Positions 1 to 9,871 are shown, numbered from the stretch's first letter. The stretch is DNA of 45,408 nt from Pseudomonadota bacterium (GCA_963205115.1 CAUJHV010000069.1:1-45408); one strand, 5' to 3'. A program made the numbers and translations. Notes: generated by a model not told the origin, from the letters alone.

Positions 1-48
1 CGCGGCGAGTCGCCCGCTTGGCAGCCTGTGATTGTAGGATGCATGCGT

Positions 49-2178
49 ATGAGCGAAGCGAGCGCCCCGATGGAAACCACGCCAGTCGCCGAATCAGGGG
101 CGGCGCAGGGCAGCTTCGTGTCGTTTCCGGGCTCGCCCTACCAGCTGTACCAGCCTTATCTGCCGGCGGGTGACCAGCCGGCGGCCATCCAGCAGCTGGT
201 CGAAGGCATCGAAGAGGGTTTGTCGTTCCAGACCCTGCTGGGCGTGACCGGCTCGGGCAAGACCTTCACGATGGCCAACGTCATCGCGCGCACCGGCCGG
301 CCGGCCATCGTCTTCGCGCCGAACAAGACGCTGGCCGCGCAGCTCTACAGCGAGTTCCGCGAGTTCTTTCCGAAGAACGCCGTCGAATATTTCGTCAGCT
401 ACTACGACTACTACCAGCCGGAGGCCTACGTCCCGCAGCGCGACCTGTTCATCGAGAAGGACAGCTCGATCAACGAGCACATCGAGCAGATGCGCCTGAG
501 CGCCACCAAGAGCCTGCTCGAACGCCGTGACGTGATCATCGTGGCCAGCGTCAGCGCGATCTACGGCATCGGCAGCCCGGCCGACTACCACCAGATGGTG
601 ATGACCGTGCGCGTGGGCGACAAGATGGGGCAGCGCGACGTCATCGCGCACCTCATCCGCATGCAGTACACGCGCAACGAGACCGATTTTTCGCGCGGCA
701 CCTTCCGCGTGCGCGGCGACACGATCGACATCTTTCCGGCCGAACACAGTGAACTCGCGATCCGCATCGAGCTGTTCGACGACGAGATCGAAACCCTGCA
801 GCTCTTCGATCCGCTGACCGGGCGCATCCGCCAGAAGATCCCGCGCTTCACGGTCTACCCCAGCAGCCATTACGTGACGCCGCGCGAGCGCGTGGTCTCG
901 GCGGTGGAGACGATCAAGGCCGAGCTGCGCGAGCGCCTGGCCGAACTCGTGGGTGCCGGCAAGCTGGTGGAGGCGCAGCGTCTGGAGCAGCGCACGCGCT
1001 TCGATCTGGAGATGCTGGTGGAGGTGGGCCACTGCAAGGGCATCGAGAACTACACGCGGCACCTGTCGGGCGCGGCGCCGGGCGAGCCGCCGCCCACGCT
1101 GGTGGACTACCTGGCGCGCGACGCGCTGATGTTCATGGACGAAAGCCACGTGCTGATCGGCCAGTTCGGCGGCATGTTCAATGGCGACCGCGCGCGCAAG
1201 ACCGTGCTCGTCGAATACGGCTTCCGACTGCCCAGCGCGCTGGACAACCGGCCGCTGAAGTTCGAGGAATTCGAGCGCAAGATGCGCCAGATGGTCTTTG
1301 TCTCGGCCACGCCGGCCGACTACGAGAAGACCCACAGCGGCCAGATCGTCGAACAGGTCGTGCGGCCCACCGGCCTGATCGACCCGGTGGTGGAAGTGCG
1401 TCCCGCGGTGAACCAGGTGGACGACGTGCTGCAGGAAATCCGCGAGCGCGTGAATGTCAACGAGCGCGTGCTGATCACGACGCTGACCAAGCGCATGGCC
1501 GAGCAGCTCACCGACTACCTGGGCGAAAACGGCGTGAAGGTGCGCTACCTGCACAGCGACGTCGACACCGTCGAGCGCGTGGAGATCATCCGCGACCTGC
1601 GCCTGGGCCAGTTCGACGTGCTGGTGGGCATCAACCTGCTGCGCGAGGGCCTGGACATCCCGGAGGTCTCGCTGGTGGCCATCCTGGACGCCGACAAGGA
1701 AGGCTTCCTGCGCGCCGAGCGCAGCCTGATCCAGACCATCGGGCGCGCGGCGCGCAACCTCAATGGGCGCGCCATCCTGTACGCCGACCGCATGACCGAA
1801 TCGATGCGCAAGGCTATCGGCGAAACCGACCGGCGTCGCACCCGGCAGGTGGCGCACAACCTGGCCGAGGGGATCGTGCCGCGCAGCGTGAAGAAGGAAG
1901 TGCGCGAGATGATCGACGGCGTGGTCTCCGACAAGACCGCCAAGGACGATCTGAAGTCCGCGCAGGCTGCCGCCGAGGTCGAGGCGATGAGCGAGAAGGA
2001 CCTCGGCAAGCGCATCAAGCTGCTGGAAAAGCAGATGCTCGAGCACGCCCGCAACCTCGAATTCGAGAAGGCGGCGCGTGTGCGCGACCAGCTCGCGCTG
2101 CTGCGCGAACAGGCGTTTGGCGCCGGCGGCGGGCACGACAGCAACGTCGTGCCGCTGGCGGCCGGCCGGCCGGCCTGA
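49..2178 (+). CDS. uvrB: UvrABC excinuclease subunit B
   Basis: Damage-verifying helicase-like subunit of nucleotide excision repair. It is loaded by UvrA at lesions and then recruits UvrC. The protein has 709 residues, slightly longer than the usual ~670 because of an N-terminal extension of about 26 residues. Visible motifs are Walker A GVTGSGKT (65-72), the beta-hairpin motif YYDYYQPEAYVP (118-129) that clamps the DNA strand, the helicase II motif DESH, helicase motifs ending in QTIGRAARN, and a C-terminal UVR domain (RNLEFEKAARVRDQL) that contacts UvrC. I chose the ATG at 49: AGGA at 36-39 is well spaced for it, whereas the ATG at 43 sits too close. The same bases read as a -10 hexamer (TAGGAT, 35-40) eight bases before the ATG, so a leaderless start is also possible. 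No LexA-type SOS box is visible in the 48 upstream bases. Confidence 0.97.
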   Translation: MSEASAPMETTPVAESGAAQGSFVSFPGSPYQLYQPYLPAGDQPAAIQQLVEGIEEGLSFQTLLGVTGSGKTFTMANVIARTGRPAIVFAPNKTLAAQLYSEFREFFPKNAVEYFVSYYDYYQPEAYVPQRDLFIEKDSSINEHIEQMRLSATKSLLERRDVIIVASVSAIYGIGSPADYHQMVMTVRVGDKMGQRDVIAHLIRMQYTRNETDFSRGTFRVRGDTIDIFPAEHSELAIRIELFDDEIETLQLFDPLTGRIRQKIPRFTVYPSSHYVTPRERVVSAVETIKAELRERLAELVGAGKLVEAQRLEQRTRFDLEMLVEVGHCKGIENYTRHLSGAAPGEPPPTLVDYLARDALMFMDESHVLIGQFGGMFNGDRARKTVLVEYGFRLPSALDNRPLKFEEFERKMRQMVFVSATPADYEKTHSGQIVEQVVRPTGLIDPVVEVRPAVNQVDDVLQEIRERVNVNERVLITTLTKRMAEQLTDYLGENGVKVRYLHSDVDTVERVEIIRDLRLGQFDVLVGINLLREGLDIPEVSLVAILDADKEGFLRAERSLIQTIGRAARNLNGRAILYADRMTESMRKAIGETDRRRTRQVAHNLAEGIVPRSVKKEVREMIDGVVSDKTAKDDLKSAQAAAEVEAMSEKDLGKRIKLLEKQMLEHARNLEFEKAARVRDQLALLREQAFGAGGGHDSNVVPLAAGRPA

Positions 2179-2221
2179 GCGGCTGAAGGGCCGCTGACGG
2201 CGGGCGATCGGCCGCCGATCG
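2178..2221 (+). other. two hairpins after uvrB
   Basis: Two inverted repeats follow the uvrB stop. AGCGGC (2178-2183) pairs with GCCGCT (2190-2195), and CGATCGG (2205-2211) pairs with CCGATCG (2215-2221) across a CCG loop. Neither is followed by a T-run, so this is not a canonical intrinsic terminator. It may protect the uvrB 3' end or assist factor-dependent termination. Confidence 0.4.
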
Positions 2222-2240
2222 GCAGGCGCCAGCCGCCCGT

Positions 2241-2275
2241 TACGATATTCAATCGCACCGATCATGGGAAAACCC
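2241..2275 (+). promoter_or_regulatory. candidate control region of the polyol operon
   Basis: The 241 bases between uvrB and the binding-protein gene hold a possible -10 hexamer TACGAT (2241-2246) with no good -35 element. Just downstream is GGGAAAACCC (2266-2275), an inverted repeat of GGG and CCC around four A, which could be an operator. No clear promoter lies between 2280 and 2405. The AraC-type regulator at the end of the operon is the obvious candidate ligand, but this is inference. Confidence 0.25.
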
Positions 2276-2419
2276 TAGTGATTTGATGCAAGAGAGTACG
2301 TGCGTGACGTTCCTCCGTATCAGCGACCGCATCGTGTGCGACTTATGGTTCGGACCGCGCTTGCAGCCGTCCCCACCGGCGAGTTGCAACGACTTCCAAC
2401 CCGCTGAGGAGACTGCACC

Positions 2420-3727
2420 ATGAGACTGAAGACTTCCCTGGCACTGGCCTTCGGCCTGGCCACCGCCGGCTGGGCACAGGCTGCCACCGAACTCGTCATC
2501 GCCACCGTCAACAACGGCCACATGATCGAGATGCAGAAGCTGTCGAAGAACTTCGAAGCCGCGAATCCCGACATCAAGCTCAAGTGGGTCACGCTCGAAG
2601 AGGGCACGCTGCGTGCCCGCGTGACGACCGACATCGCCACCAAGGGCGGCCAGTTCGACGTCATGACCATCGGCATGTACGAGACGCCGATCTGGGGCAA
2701 GAAGGGCTGGCTCAACGAGATCAAGGCCGACGCCGCCTACGACATCGACGACCTGCTGCCCGCCATGCGCAACGGCCTGTCGGTCGGTGGCAAGCTGTAT
2801 GCGGCGCCGTTCTACGGCGAGAGCTCGATGCTGATGTACCGCAAGGACCTGGCCGACAAGGCCGGCGTGCAGGTGCCCGAGCGTCCCACCTGGGACCAGA
2901 TCGCCGACCTGGCCAAGAAGATCCACAACCCCAAGGACGGCGTGTACGGCATCTGCCTGCGCGGCAAGCCGGGCTGGGGCGACAACATGGCCTTCCTGAC
3001 GACGCTGGTCAACACCTACGGCGGCCAGTGGTTCGACACGAGCTGGAAGCCCCAGCTCGAAAGCAAGCCCTGGAAGGAGGCCATCAGCTTCTACGTGGAC
3101 CTGCTGAAGAACTACGGCCCGCCGGGATCGTCGGGCAACAGCTTCAACGAGATCCTGTCACTGTTCAATGCCGGCAAGTGCGGCATGTGGATCGACGCGA
3201 CGATTGCCGCCAGCTTCATCAGCGACCCCAAGCAGAGCAAGGTGGCCGACCAGGTGGCTTTCGCCCAGGCGCCGACCAAGGTCACGCCCAAGGGCGCGAA
3301 CTGGCTGTGGGCCTGGTCTCTGGCCGTGCCGGCCGGCTCCAAGAAGAGCGAAGAAGCCCAGAAGTTCATCAAGTGGGCGACCAGCAAGGAGTACATCCAG
3401 CTCGTGGCCAAGACCAACGGCTGGGCCGCGGTGCCCACCGGCACGCGCAAGAGCACCTATGCCTCGCCGGACTTCCAGAAGGCGGCCAAGTTCGCAGCGG
3501 CTGAGAAGATGGCCATCGACACCGCCAACCCGAACGACTCCACGCTGCCCAAGAGCCCGTACGTGGGTGTGCAGTTCGCTGCCATTCCGGAGTTCCAGGC
3601 CATCGGCATCGCGGTGGGCCAGCAGATGAGCGCGGCCCTGGCCGGCAAGACCTCGGTCGACGCCGCACTGAAGGCCGGCCAGGTGGCGGCCGATCGTGAG
3701 ATGAAGAAGGCGCGCTACTACAAGTAA
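2420..3727 (+). CDS. polyol ABC transporter substrate-binding protein
   Basis: Periplasmic binding protein of a family-1 (maltose-type) sugar importer, 435 residues. It resembles the sorbitol/mannitol binding proteins SmoE/MtlE. A Sec signal peptide is clear: a positive MRLK, a hydrophobic core, and cleavage after WAQA near residue 22. The mature part contains typical cluster sequences such as MYETPIWGKKGWL, PFYGESSMLMYRKDL and GANWLWAWSLAVP. The start is supported by GAGGAG about eight bases upstream. It is first in a seven-gene operon. The next gene begins 89 bases later, and that gap contains a strong hairpin, an arrangement often used to keep binding-protein mRNA in excess over permease mRNA. 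The ligand is probably a C5 or C6 alditol; the two dehydrogenases downstream favour pentitols. Confidence 0.9.
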   Translation: MRLKTSLALAFGLATAGWAQAATELVIATVNNGHMIEMQKLSKNFEAANPDIKLKWVTLEEGTLRARVTTDIATKGGQFDVMTIGMYETPIWGKKGWLNEIKADAAYDIDDLLPAMRNGLSVGGKLYAAPFYGESSMLMYRKDLADKAGVQVPERPTWDQIADLAKKIHNPKDGVYGICLRGKPGWGDNMAFLTTLVNTYGGQWFDTSWKPQLESKPWKEAISFYVDLLKNYGPPGSSGNSFNEILSLFNAGKCGMWIDATIAASFISDPKQSKVADQVAFAQAPTKVTPKGANWLWAWSLAVPAGSKKSEEAQKFIKWATSKEYIQLVAKTNGWAAVPTGTRKSTYASPDFQKAAKFAAAEKMAIDTANPNDSTLPKSPYVGVQFAAIPEFQAIGIAVGQQMSAALAGKTSVDAALKAGQVAADREMKKARYYK

Positions 3728-3752
3728 TCGACTCTGTCCGGGTCCCCGGGTC

Positions 3753-3784
3753 CCCGGCGCGTGCGGGTCTTCCGCCGCGCCGGG
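3753..3784 (+). promoter_or_regulatory. stable hairpin between binding-protein and permease genes
   Basis: A perfect 9-bp stem is formed by CCCGGCGCG (3753-3761) and CGCGCCGGG (3776-3784). It encloses a bulged T, a 4-bp inner stem GCGG/CCGC and a GTCTT loop. There is no T-run after it, so it should not terminate fully. By analogy with other ABC operons it probably stabilises the upstream binding-protein mRNA against 3' exonucleases, or attenuates transcription into the permease genes. A short direct repeat, CCGGGTCC twice, lies just 5' of it. Confidence 0.55.
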
Positions 3785-3816
3785 TCCTCCAGCTGCCTGT
3801 CTGTCCGGAAGCCGCC

Positions 3817-4674
3817 GTGAACCGCTTCATGCCCCGCGCCCTGATGGCCCCTGCCGTCGTCACGCTCTTCCTGTGGATGATCGTGCCGCTGGTGATGACC
3901 ATCTACTTCTCGCTCATCCGGTACAACCTGATGCAGCCGGGGCCGGACGAGTGGATCGGCCTGGAGAACTTCGAATTTTTTGTCACCGACCCGTCCTTCG
4001 GGACGGCGGTGCTCAACACGCTGCTGCTCATCGGCAGCGTCATCGTGATCACGGTGGTCGGCGGTCTGGCGCTGGCGCTGCTGGTCAACGACCCGTTTCC
4101 CGGCCGCGGCCTCGTGCGCATGCTGTTGATCAGCCCCTTCTTTGTGATGCCCACGGTGAATGCGCTGATGTGGAAGCACATGATGATGAACCCGATCTAC
4201 GGCGTCTTCGCGCAGATCGCGCAGGCGCTGGGCCTGCCGCCGGTGGACTTCATGGCCGATTGGCCGCTGCTGTCCGTGATCATCATGGTGGCCTGGCAAT
4301 GGCTGCCATTTGCCTGCCTGATCTTCATCACCGCGCTGGCGTCGATGAACCGCGAACAGCTGGAAGCCGCACGCATGGACGGCGCGGGCTTCATCCAGCA
4401 GTTCCGCTTCATGTACCTGCCGCACCTGGCGCGCTCGGTCGCGGTGGTCGTGATGATCGAGATGATCTTCCTGCTGTCGGTCTTCGCCGAGATCTTCACC
4501 ACCACGGGTGGCGGGCCGGGTGACGCCAGCACGAATGTCGCGTTCCTCATCTACAAGCAGGCGCTGCTGAACTTCGATGCCGGCGTGGCCAGTGCCGGCG
4601 CGCTGTTTGCGGTGCTGCTGGCCAATGTCGTGGCGGTCTTCCTGATCCGCATGATCGGCAAGAACCTGGACTGA
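3817..4674 (+). CDS. polyol ABC transporter permease, MalF/SmoF type
   Basis: Inner-membrane permease of 285 residues with about six hydrophobic helices and a binding-protein-dependent transport (BPD_transp_1) domain. The EAA loop that docks on the ATPase is visible near residues 180-205 as EQLEAARMDGAGFIQQF. It pairs with the following permease as a MalF/MalG-like heterodimer. I chose the GTG at 3817 because GGAAG lies just upstream (3807-3811). The in-frame ATG at 3829 would remove only four residues and remains possible. The next gene starts 16 bases downstream. The family is the sorbitol/mannitol SmoF/MtlF group. Confidence 0.88.
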   Translation: MNRFMPRALMAPAVVTLFLWMIVPLVMTIYFSLIRYNLMQPGPDEWIGLENFEFFVTDPSFGTAVLNTLLLIGSVIVITVVGGLALALLVNDPFPGRGLVRMLLISPFFVMPTVNALMWKHMMMNPIYGVFAQIAQALGLPPVDFMADWPLLSVIIMVAWQWLPFACLIFITALASMNREQLEAARMDGAGFIQQFRFMYLPHLARSVAVVVMIEMIFLLSVFAEIFTTTGGGPGDASTNVAFLIYKQALLNFDAGVASAGALFAVLLANVVAVFLIRMIGKNLD

Positions 4675-4690
4675 GGAAGGAAACCCCGCC

Positions 4691-5536
4691 GTGTCGACGT
4701 CCTTGCCCCGCAATCCCAAGCCCTTCGACGTGTGGCTGCTCGTGCGCACGCTGGCCGCGTGGGGCGTCACGCTGCTGTTGATCTTTCCGATCGTCTTCCT
4801 GGCCATGACGGCCTTCAAGACAGAGCTGCAGGCCATCGAGGTGCCCACGCTGTGGTCCTTCACGCCCACGCTGGAAAACTTCCACGAGGTGCAGGAACGC
4901 AGCGACTACCTGCACTACGCGATCAATTCGCTGGTGACCAGCCTGGGCTCCACGCTGCTGGGCCTGGCCATCGCGGCACCGGCCGCCTACTCGATGGCCT
5001 TCTTTCGCACACGCCACACGCGCGACATCCTGATGTGGATGCTGTCCACCAAGATGATGCCGGCCGTGGGCGCGCTGGTGCCGATCTACGTGCTGGCGCA
5101 GAAGAGCGCCTTGCTCGATACGCAGCTGGGTCTGATCATCGTCTTCACGCTGTCCAACCTGCCCATCATGGTGTGGATGCTGTACTCGTACTTCAAGGAC
5201 ATCCCGCAGGAGATCCTCGAAGCCGCGCGCATGGATGGCGCCACGCTGGCCGGCGAATTCCGGCACGTGCTGCTGCCGCTGGGCATGGGCGGCATGGCCT
5301 CGACCGGTTTGCTGTGCCTGGTGCTGAGCTGGAACGAGGCCTTCTGGTCGCTCAATCTCTCGGCCGCCAATGCCGGCACGCTGGCGGCGCTGATCGCGTC
5401 CTACTCCAGCCCCGAGGGCCTGTTCTGGGCCAAGCTGTCGGCCGCTTCGCTGCTGGCCATCGCGCCCATCGTCGTCTTCGGCTGGTTCTGCCAGAAGCAG
5501 CTGGTGCAGGGCCTGACCTTCGGCGCGGTCAAGTAA
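4691..5536 (+). CDS. polyol ABC transporter permease, MalG/SmoG type
   Basis: Second inner-membrane permease, 281 residues, with a GTG start preceded by GAGGAAGG. It has six predicted membrane segments. The EAA loop lies near residues 174-200 (EILEAARMDGATLAGEF), followed by the MalG-type C-terminal sequence ending in a short tail after KQLVQGLTFGAVK. Together with the preceding permease it forms the translocation channel for the polyol captured by the binding protein. The ATPase gene begins 28 bases later. Confidence 0.9.
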   Translation: MSTSLPRNPKPFDVWLLVRTLAAWGVTLLLIFPIVFLAMTAFKTELQAIEVPTLWSFTPTLENFHEVQERSDYLHYAINSLVTSLGSTLLGLAIAAPAAYSMAFFRTRHTRDILMWMLSTKMMPAVGALVPIYVLAQKSALLDTQLGLIIVFTLSNLPIMVWMLYSYFKDIPQEILEAARMDGATLAGEFRHVLLPLGMGGMASTGLLCLVLSWNEAFWSLNLSAANAGTLAALIASYSSPEGLFWAKLSAASLLAIAPIVVFGWFCQKQLVQGLTFGAVK

Positions 5537-5564
5537 GACGGCCCGCCTTCACGAAAGACCATCC

Positions 5565-6602
<1,038 letters not shown>

Positions 6603-6609
6603 TCGCACG

Positions 6610-7338
6610 ATGACGGACGCATTGAAGGGCAAGGTCGCTGCGGTCACGGGCGCGGCTTCAGGCATCGGCCTGGCGAGTGCCGAGGCCATGCTGGCCGCCG
6701 GCGCCCGTGTGGTGCTGATCGACCGCGACGAGGCGGCGCTGGCGAAGCTGAGCGACCGCCTCGGTCCGGCCGCGCTGCCGCTGGTGGTCGACCTGCTGGA
6801 CGCGCCGAGCTGCGCCGCGCTGATGCCGCGCATCCTGGCGCTGGGCGGCCAGCTGGACATCTTCCACGCCAACGCCGGCAGCTATGTCGGCGGTGACCTG
6901 GTCGATGCGGACAACGCGGCCATCGACCGCATGCTGAACCTGAATGTCAACGTCGTGATGAAGAACGTGCACGACGTGCTGCCGCACATGATCGAGCGGC
7001 GCAGCGGCGACATCATCGTCACCAGCTCGCTGGCGGCGCATTACCCCACGCCCTGGGAGCCGGTCTACGCCGCTTCCAAGTGGGCCATCGACTGCTTCGT
7101 GCAGACCGTGCGCCGCCAGGTCTTCAAGCACGGGCTGCGCGTCGGTGCGATTTCGCCCGGCCCGGTGGTCACTGCCTTGCTCGCCGACTGGCCACCGGAG
7201 AAACTCGCGCAGGCCCGCGCCGACGGCAGCCTGCTGGAGCCCCGCGAAGTGGCCGACGTCGTGATGTTCATGCTGACCCGGCCGCGCGGCATGACGATCC
7301 GCGACGTGGTCATGATGCCCACCCATTTCGATCTCTGA
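6610..7338 (+). CDS. SDR-family polyol dehydrogenase, ribitol 2-dehydrogenase-like
   Basis: Short-chain dehydrogenase of 242 residues. The cofactor motif TGAASGIG is at 13-20, NAG at 88-90 and the catalytic set Ser139/140, Tyr153 and Lys157 (YAASK). Asp39 after the second strand (VVLIDRD) predicts NAD(H). Several stretches, including KVAAVTGAASGIGL, LDIFHANAG, PGPVVTALL.DWP and the C-terminal TIRDVVMMP, resemble from memory the enterobacterial ribitol 2-dehydrogenase RbtD more than generic SDRs. It would oxidise ribitol to D-ribulose; sorbitol or galactitol are alternatives. It starts eight bases after the ATPase stop, and the next gene follows by two bases, so co-translation is likely. Confidence 0.85.
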   Translation: MTDALKGKVAAVTGAASGIGLASAEAMLAAGARVVLIDRDEAALAKLSDRLGPAALPLVVDLLDAPSCAALMPRILALGGQLDIFHANAGSYVGGDLVDADNAAIDRMLNLNVNVVMKNVHDVLPHMIERRSGDIIVTSSLAAHYPTPWEPVYAASKWAIDCFVQTVRRQVFKHGLRVGAISPGPVVTALLADWPPEKLAQARADGSLLEPREVADVVMFMLTRPRGMTIRDVVMMPTHFDL

Positions 7339-7340
7339 CC

Positions 7341-8738
7341 ATGAATGTGATGCTCCACCTGGGCCTGGGCTCGTTCCACCGGGCACACCAGGCCGTCTAC
7401 CTGCACGAACTCATCCAGCGCGGTGACACGTCCTGGAGCCTGGCCGGCGGCAACACGCGCCCGGACATGGCCGAGACGCTGGCCGCGCTGGCCGAACAGG
7501 GCGGCGCCTACACGCTGGAGACCATCTCGCCGGCGGGCGAGCACCGTTACGCGCGCATCACGTCGATCCGCCAGGTGATCCCGTACACGCCCGATCTGGC
7601 CGGCCTGATCGCCGTGGGTGCCGAAGCGGGGACGAAGATCATCTCCTTCACCGTCACCGAGGCCGGCTACTACCTCGATGCGCACGATGCCCTCGACGTC
7701 ACCGCGCCCGACCTGGCCGGCGACCTGGTGCGTGCCCGCCAGGGTCAGCCCGGCGGCACGGTTTACGCGGCCCTCACCGCCATCCTGCGCGCACGCCGCG
7801 TGGCCGGCGCGGGCCCAGTGACCCTGCTGAACTGCGACAACCTGCGCCACAACGGCGACCGCTCGCGCCGCGGGCTGCTGCAGTTTCTGGACCTGCTGGG
7901 CGATGCGGCGCTGCGCGACTGGGTGGAGACACACACGACCAGCCCCAACGCGATGGTCGACCGCATCACGCCGCGCCCCACGCCCGACGTGCGGCAGCGC
8001 GTGATGGCGGCCACCGGCGTCGACGACCCGGCGGCCGTGATGGGCGAGAGCTTCATCCAGTGGGTGATCGAAGACCGCTTCGCGGCCGGCCGGCCCGCCT
8101 GGGAAGCCGTGGGTGTCGAGATGGTGCCCTCCGTGGCACCGTACGAAGAAGCCAAGATCCGCCTGCTCAATGCCACGCACAGCTGCATCGCCTGGGCCGG
8201 CACGCTGGCGGGCTTCCAGTTCATCCACGAAGGCACGCACGACGCCGAGATCCGGCAATTCGCCTACGACTACGTGACCGACGACACCCTGCCGTGCCTG
8301 AGCCCGCCCGGCCGCCCCAGCCCGGTGGACCTGCCGCGCTACCGCGACGTGGTGCTCGACCGTTTTGGCAACCCCGCCATCCGCGACACCAACCAGCGCG
8401 TGGCGATGGACGGCTTCAGCAAGATCCCGGGCTTCATCGTGCCCACCATCCGCGAGCGGCTCGCGCAGGACGCATCCATTGCCAGCGTGGCGATGCTGCC
8501 GGCGCTGTTCCTGGCCTACCTGCAACGCTGGCACCGCGGACAGATTCCCTACACCTACCAGGACCAGGCGATGAACCCGGCGGCGGCGCGCGCGATCTGC
8601 GACGCCGCCGATCCCGTGGCAGCCTTTGCCGGCGACACGGTGCTGTTCGGCCCGCTGGCAGGCGATGCCCGGCTGGTGGCGGCCTTGCGCACGGCCGCCG
8701 CGCGTGTGGCCGACTTCGAGCAGCGGCGCAGCGCCTGA
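7341..8738 (+). CDS. dalD: D-arabinitol 4-dehydrogenase-like long-chain polyol dehydrogenase
   Basis: Member of the polyol-specific long-chain dehydrogenase/reductase family (mannitol dehydrogenase fold), 465 residues. The N-terminal LGLGSFHRAHQ is the NAD-binding entry. The catalytic signature K-x4-N-x2-H is at Lys272, Asn277 and His280. Conserved blocks include NCDNLRHNG, SPNAMVDRITPRP and RDTNQRVAMDGFSKIPGF. The sequence resembles Klebsiella/Ralstonia DalD (D-arabinitol to D-xylulose) more than mannitol 2-dehydrogenase, judged from memory. The ATG at 7341 follows the SDR stop by two bases. With the SDR it suggests a pentitol pathway, although mannitol or sorbitol oxidation cannot be excluded. 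Confidence 0.85.
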   Translation: MNVMLHLGLGSFHRAHQAVYLHELIQRGDTSWSLAGGNTRPDMAETLAALAEQGGAYTLETISPAGEHRYARITSIRQVIPYTPDLAGLIAVGAEAGTKIISFTVTEAGYYLDAHDALDVTAPDLAGDLVRARQGQPGGTVYAALTAILRARRVAGAGPVTLLNCDNLRHNGDRSRRGLLQFLDLLGDAALRDWVETHTTSPNAMVDRITPRPTPDVRQRVMAATGVDDPAAVMGESFIQWVIEDRFAAGRPAWEAVGVEMVPSVAPYEEAKIRLLNATHSCIAWAGTLAGFQFIHEGTHDAEIRQFAYDYVTDDTLPCLSPPGRPSPVDLPRYRDVVLDRFGNPAIRDTNQRVAMDGFSKIPGFIVPTIRERLAQDASIASVAMLPALFLAYLQRWHRGQIPYTYQDQAMNPAAARAICDAADPVAAFAGDTVLFGPLAGDARLVAALRTAAARVADFEQRRSA

Positions 8739-8770
8739 ACCGCCGCCCGCGCATTCGCCCGCACTGACGC

Positions 8771-9703
8771 ATGACCGCACGCCAGCTGCCCCGCCAGCGC
8801 CAGCCCGAGCTGGAGCATGACTTCGCACGCCTGCCGGCGCTGGGTTACGAGGCGCCGGAAGAGGTGGGTTTCATCCGCTGCCTGGCGCATGGTTTTCCGA
8901 CGCCGCTGGCGCGCTGGCACTACCACGACGAGTACGAACTGCATCTGATCGTGGCGACCGCGGGCAAGGCCTTCGTGGGCGACTGGATCGGCCAGTTCCA
9001 GCCGGGCCACCTGGTGCTCACGGGCCCGCGCCTGCCGCACAACTGGATCAGCCTGGACCTGCCCGAAGGCGGCGTGGCCGAGCGCGACCTGGTGATCCAG
9101 TTCGGGCACGACCCGCTGGCGCAGGCCGGCGCGGCCATCCCCGAGCTGGCCACCGTCTTGCCGATGCTCGAGCGCGCGCGCCATGGCATCGAGTTTTTCG
9201 GCCTGTCCGACAGTGCCGCCCAGCAGTTCCGCCGCATCAAGGCGGCGCGCGGGCTCGAGCGTTTTGCCACGTTCTGCGAACTGCTGGCCGCGCTGGCGCG
9301 CTGCACGGATTACCGGCTGCTGTCCAACGTGCAACTTCAGTCGACGGACGACGACGATTCCATCGACCACATCAACCGCATCGTCAACCGCATCACCGAC
9401 GACCTGTCGCAGGCCCCGACCGCCGCGCAGCTGGCCGAGGAGCTGCAGATGAGCGAAAGCCGCTTCTCGCGCTTCTTCCGCAAGGCCACGGGCAACAACT
9501 ACACCGACTTCGTCAACCGCGTGCGCATCAACCGCGCCTGCCAGCTGCTGATGGATACCGATCGGCTGGTCACCCACATCTGCTACGAAGTGGGCTTCAA
9601 CAACGTGGCCAACTTCAACCGCCGATTCCTGGAATCCAAGGGCATGACGCCCAGCGAATTCCGCCGCCAGGCCGACCACCGCTTCGGCGCTGCGGGCGCC
9701 TGA
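8771..9703 (+). CDS. AraC-family transcriptional regulator of polyol use
   Basis: Regulator of 310 residues. The N-terminal half is a cupin-like ligand-sensing domain (ARWHYHDEYELHLI, QPGHLVLTGPRLPHNW). The C-terminal ~100 residues carry two helix-turn-helix units: one near 215-240 (AAQLAEELQMSESRFSRFF), the second near 263-297 (ICYEVGFNNVANFNRRF, then MTPSEFRRQ). It is similar in layout to MtlR-type activators. It lies 32 bases after the dehydrogenase on the same strand, so it is probably co-transcribed and controls this operon, perhaps through the region upstream of 2420. A short GGCGC/GCGCC hairpin spans its stop codon. Confidence 0.88.
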   Translation: MTARQLPRQRQPELEHDFARLPALGYEAPEEVGFIRCLAHGFPTPLARWHYHDEYELHLIVATAGKAFVGDWIGQFQPGHLVLTGPRLPHNWISLDLPEGGVAERDLVIQFGHDPLAQAGAAIPELATVLPMLERARHGIEFFGLSDSAAQQFRRIKAARGLERFATFCELLAALARCTDYRLLSNVQLQSTDDDDSIDHINRIVNRITDDLSQAPTAAQLAEELQMSESRFSRFFRKATGNNYTDFVNRVRINRACQLLMDTDRLVTHICYEVGFNNVANFNRRFLESKGMTPSEFRRQADHRFGAAGA

Positions 9704-9834
9704 GCGCCTAACGCGGCATCGCCCGGGCCTGCCCGCGGCAAACGACCACCGCACGGCGCGCGCGCCTTCGCCGGTGACCCCACTGCCGTGGCCTGAATCG
9801 AGCGGCGCCCCTAAAGATCGGCGAGCCCCAGCCC

Positions 9835-9840
9835 CATACT
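9835..9840 (+). promoter_or_regulatory. possible -10 element before the alpha/beta hydrolase gene
   Basis: CATACT lies 31 bases before the ATG at 9872, with GAGGAG as ribosome binding site in between. No convincing -35 is seen. It would separate the hydrolase gene from the polyol operon. Confidence 0.3.
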
Positions 9841-9871
9841 GGTTCTTTCCAGTCGACGAGGAGTTGCAGCC

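Noticed and set aside
1..48. LexA/SOS box upstream of uvrB
   Set aside because: CTGT occurs but no matching ACAG at the required spacing within the visible bases; most of the promoter is outside the window.
94..2265. 723-codon open frame antisense to uvrB
   Set aside because: It has no family features. Long antisense frames arise from the strong G/C third-position bias; the encoded protein is low-complexity and rich in Arg, His and Ala.
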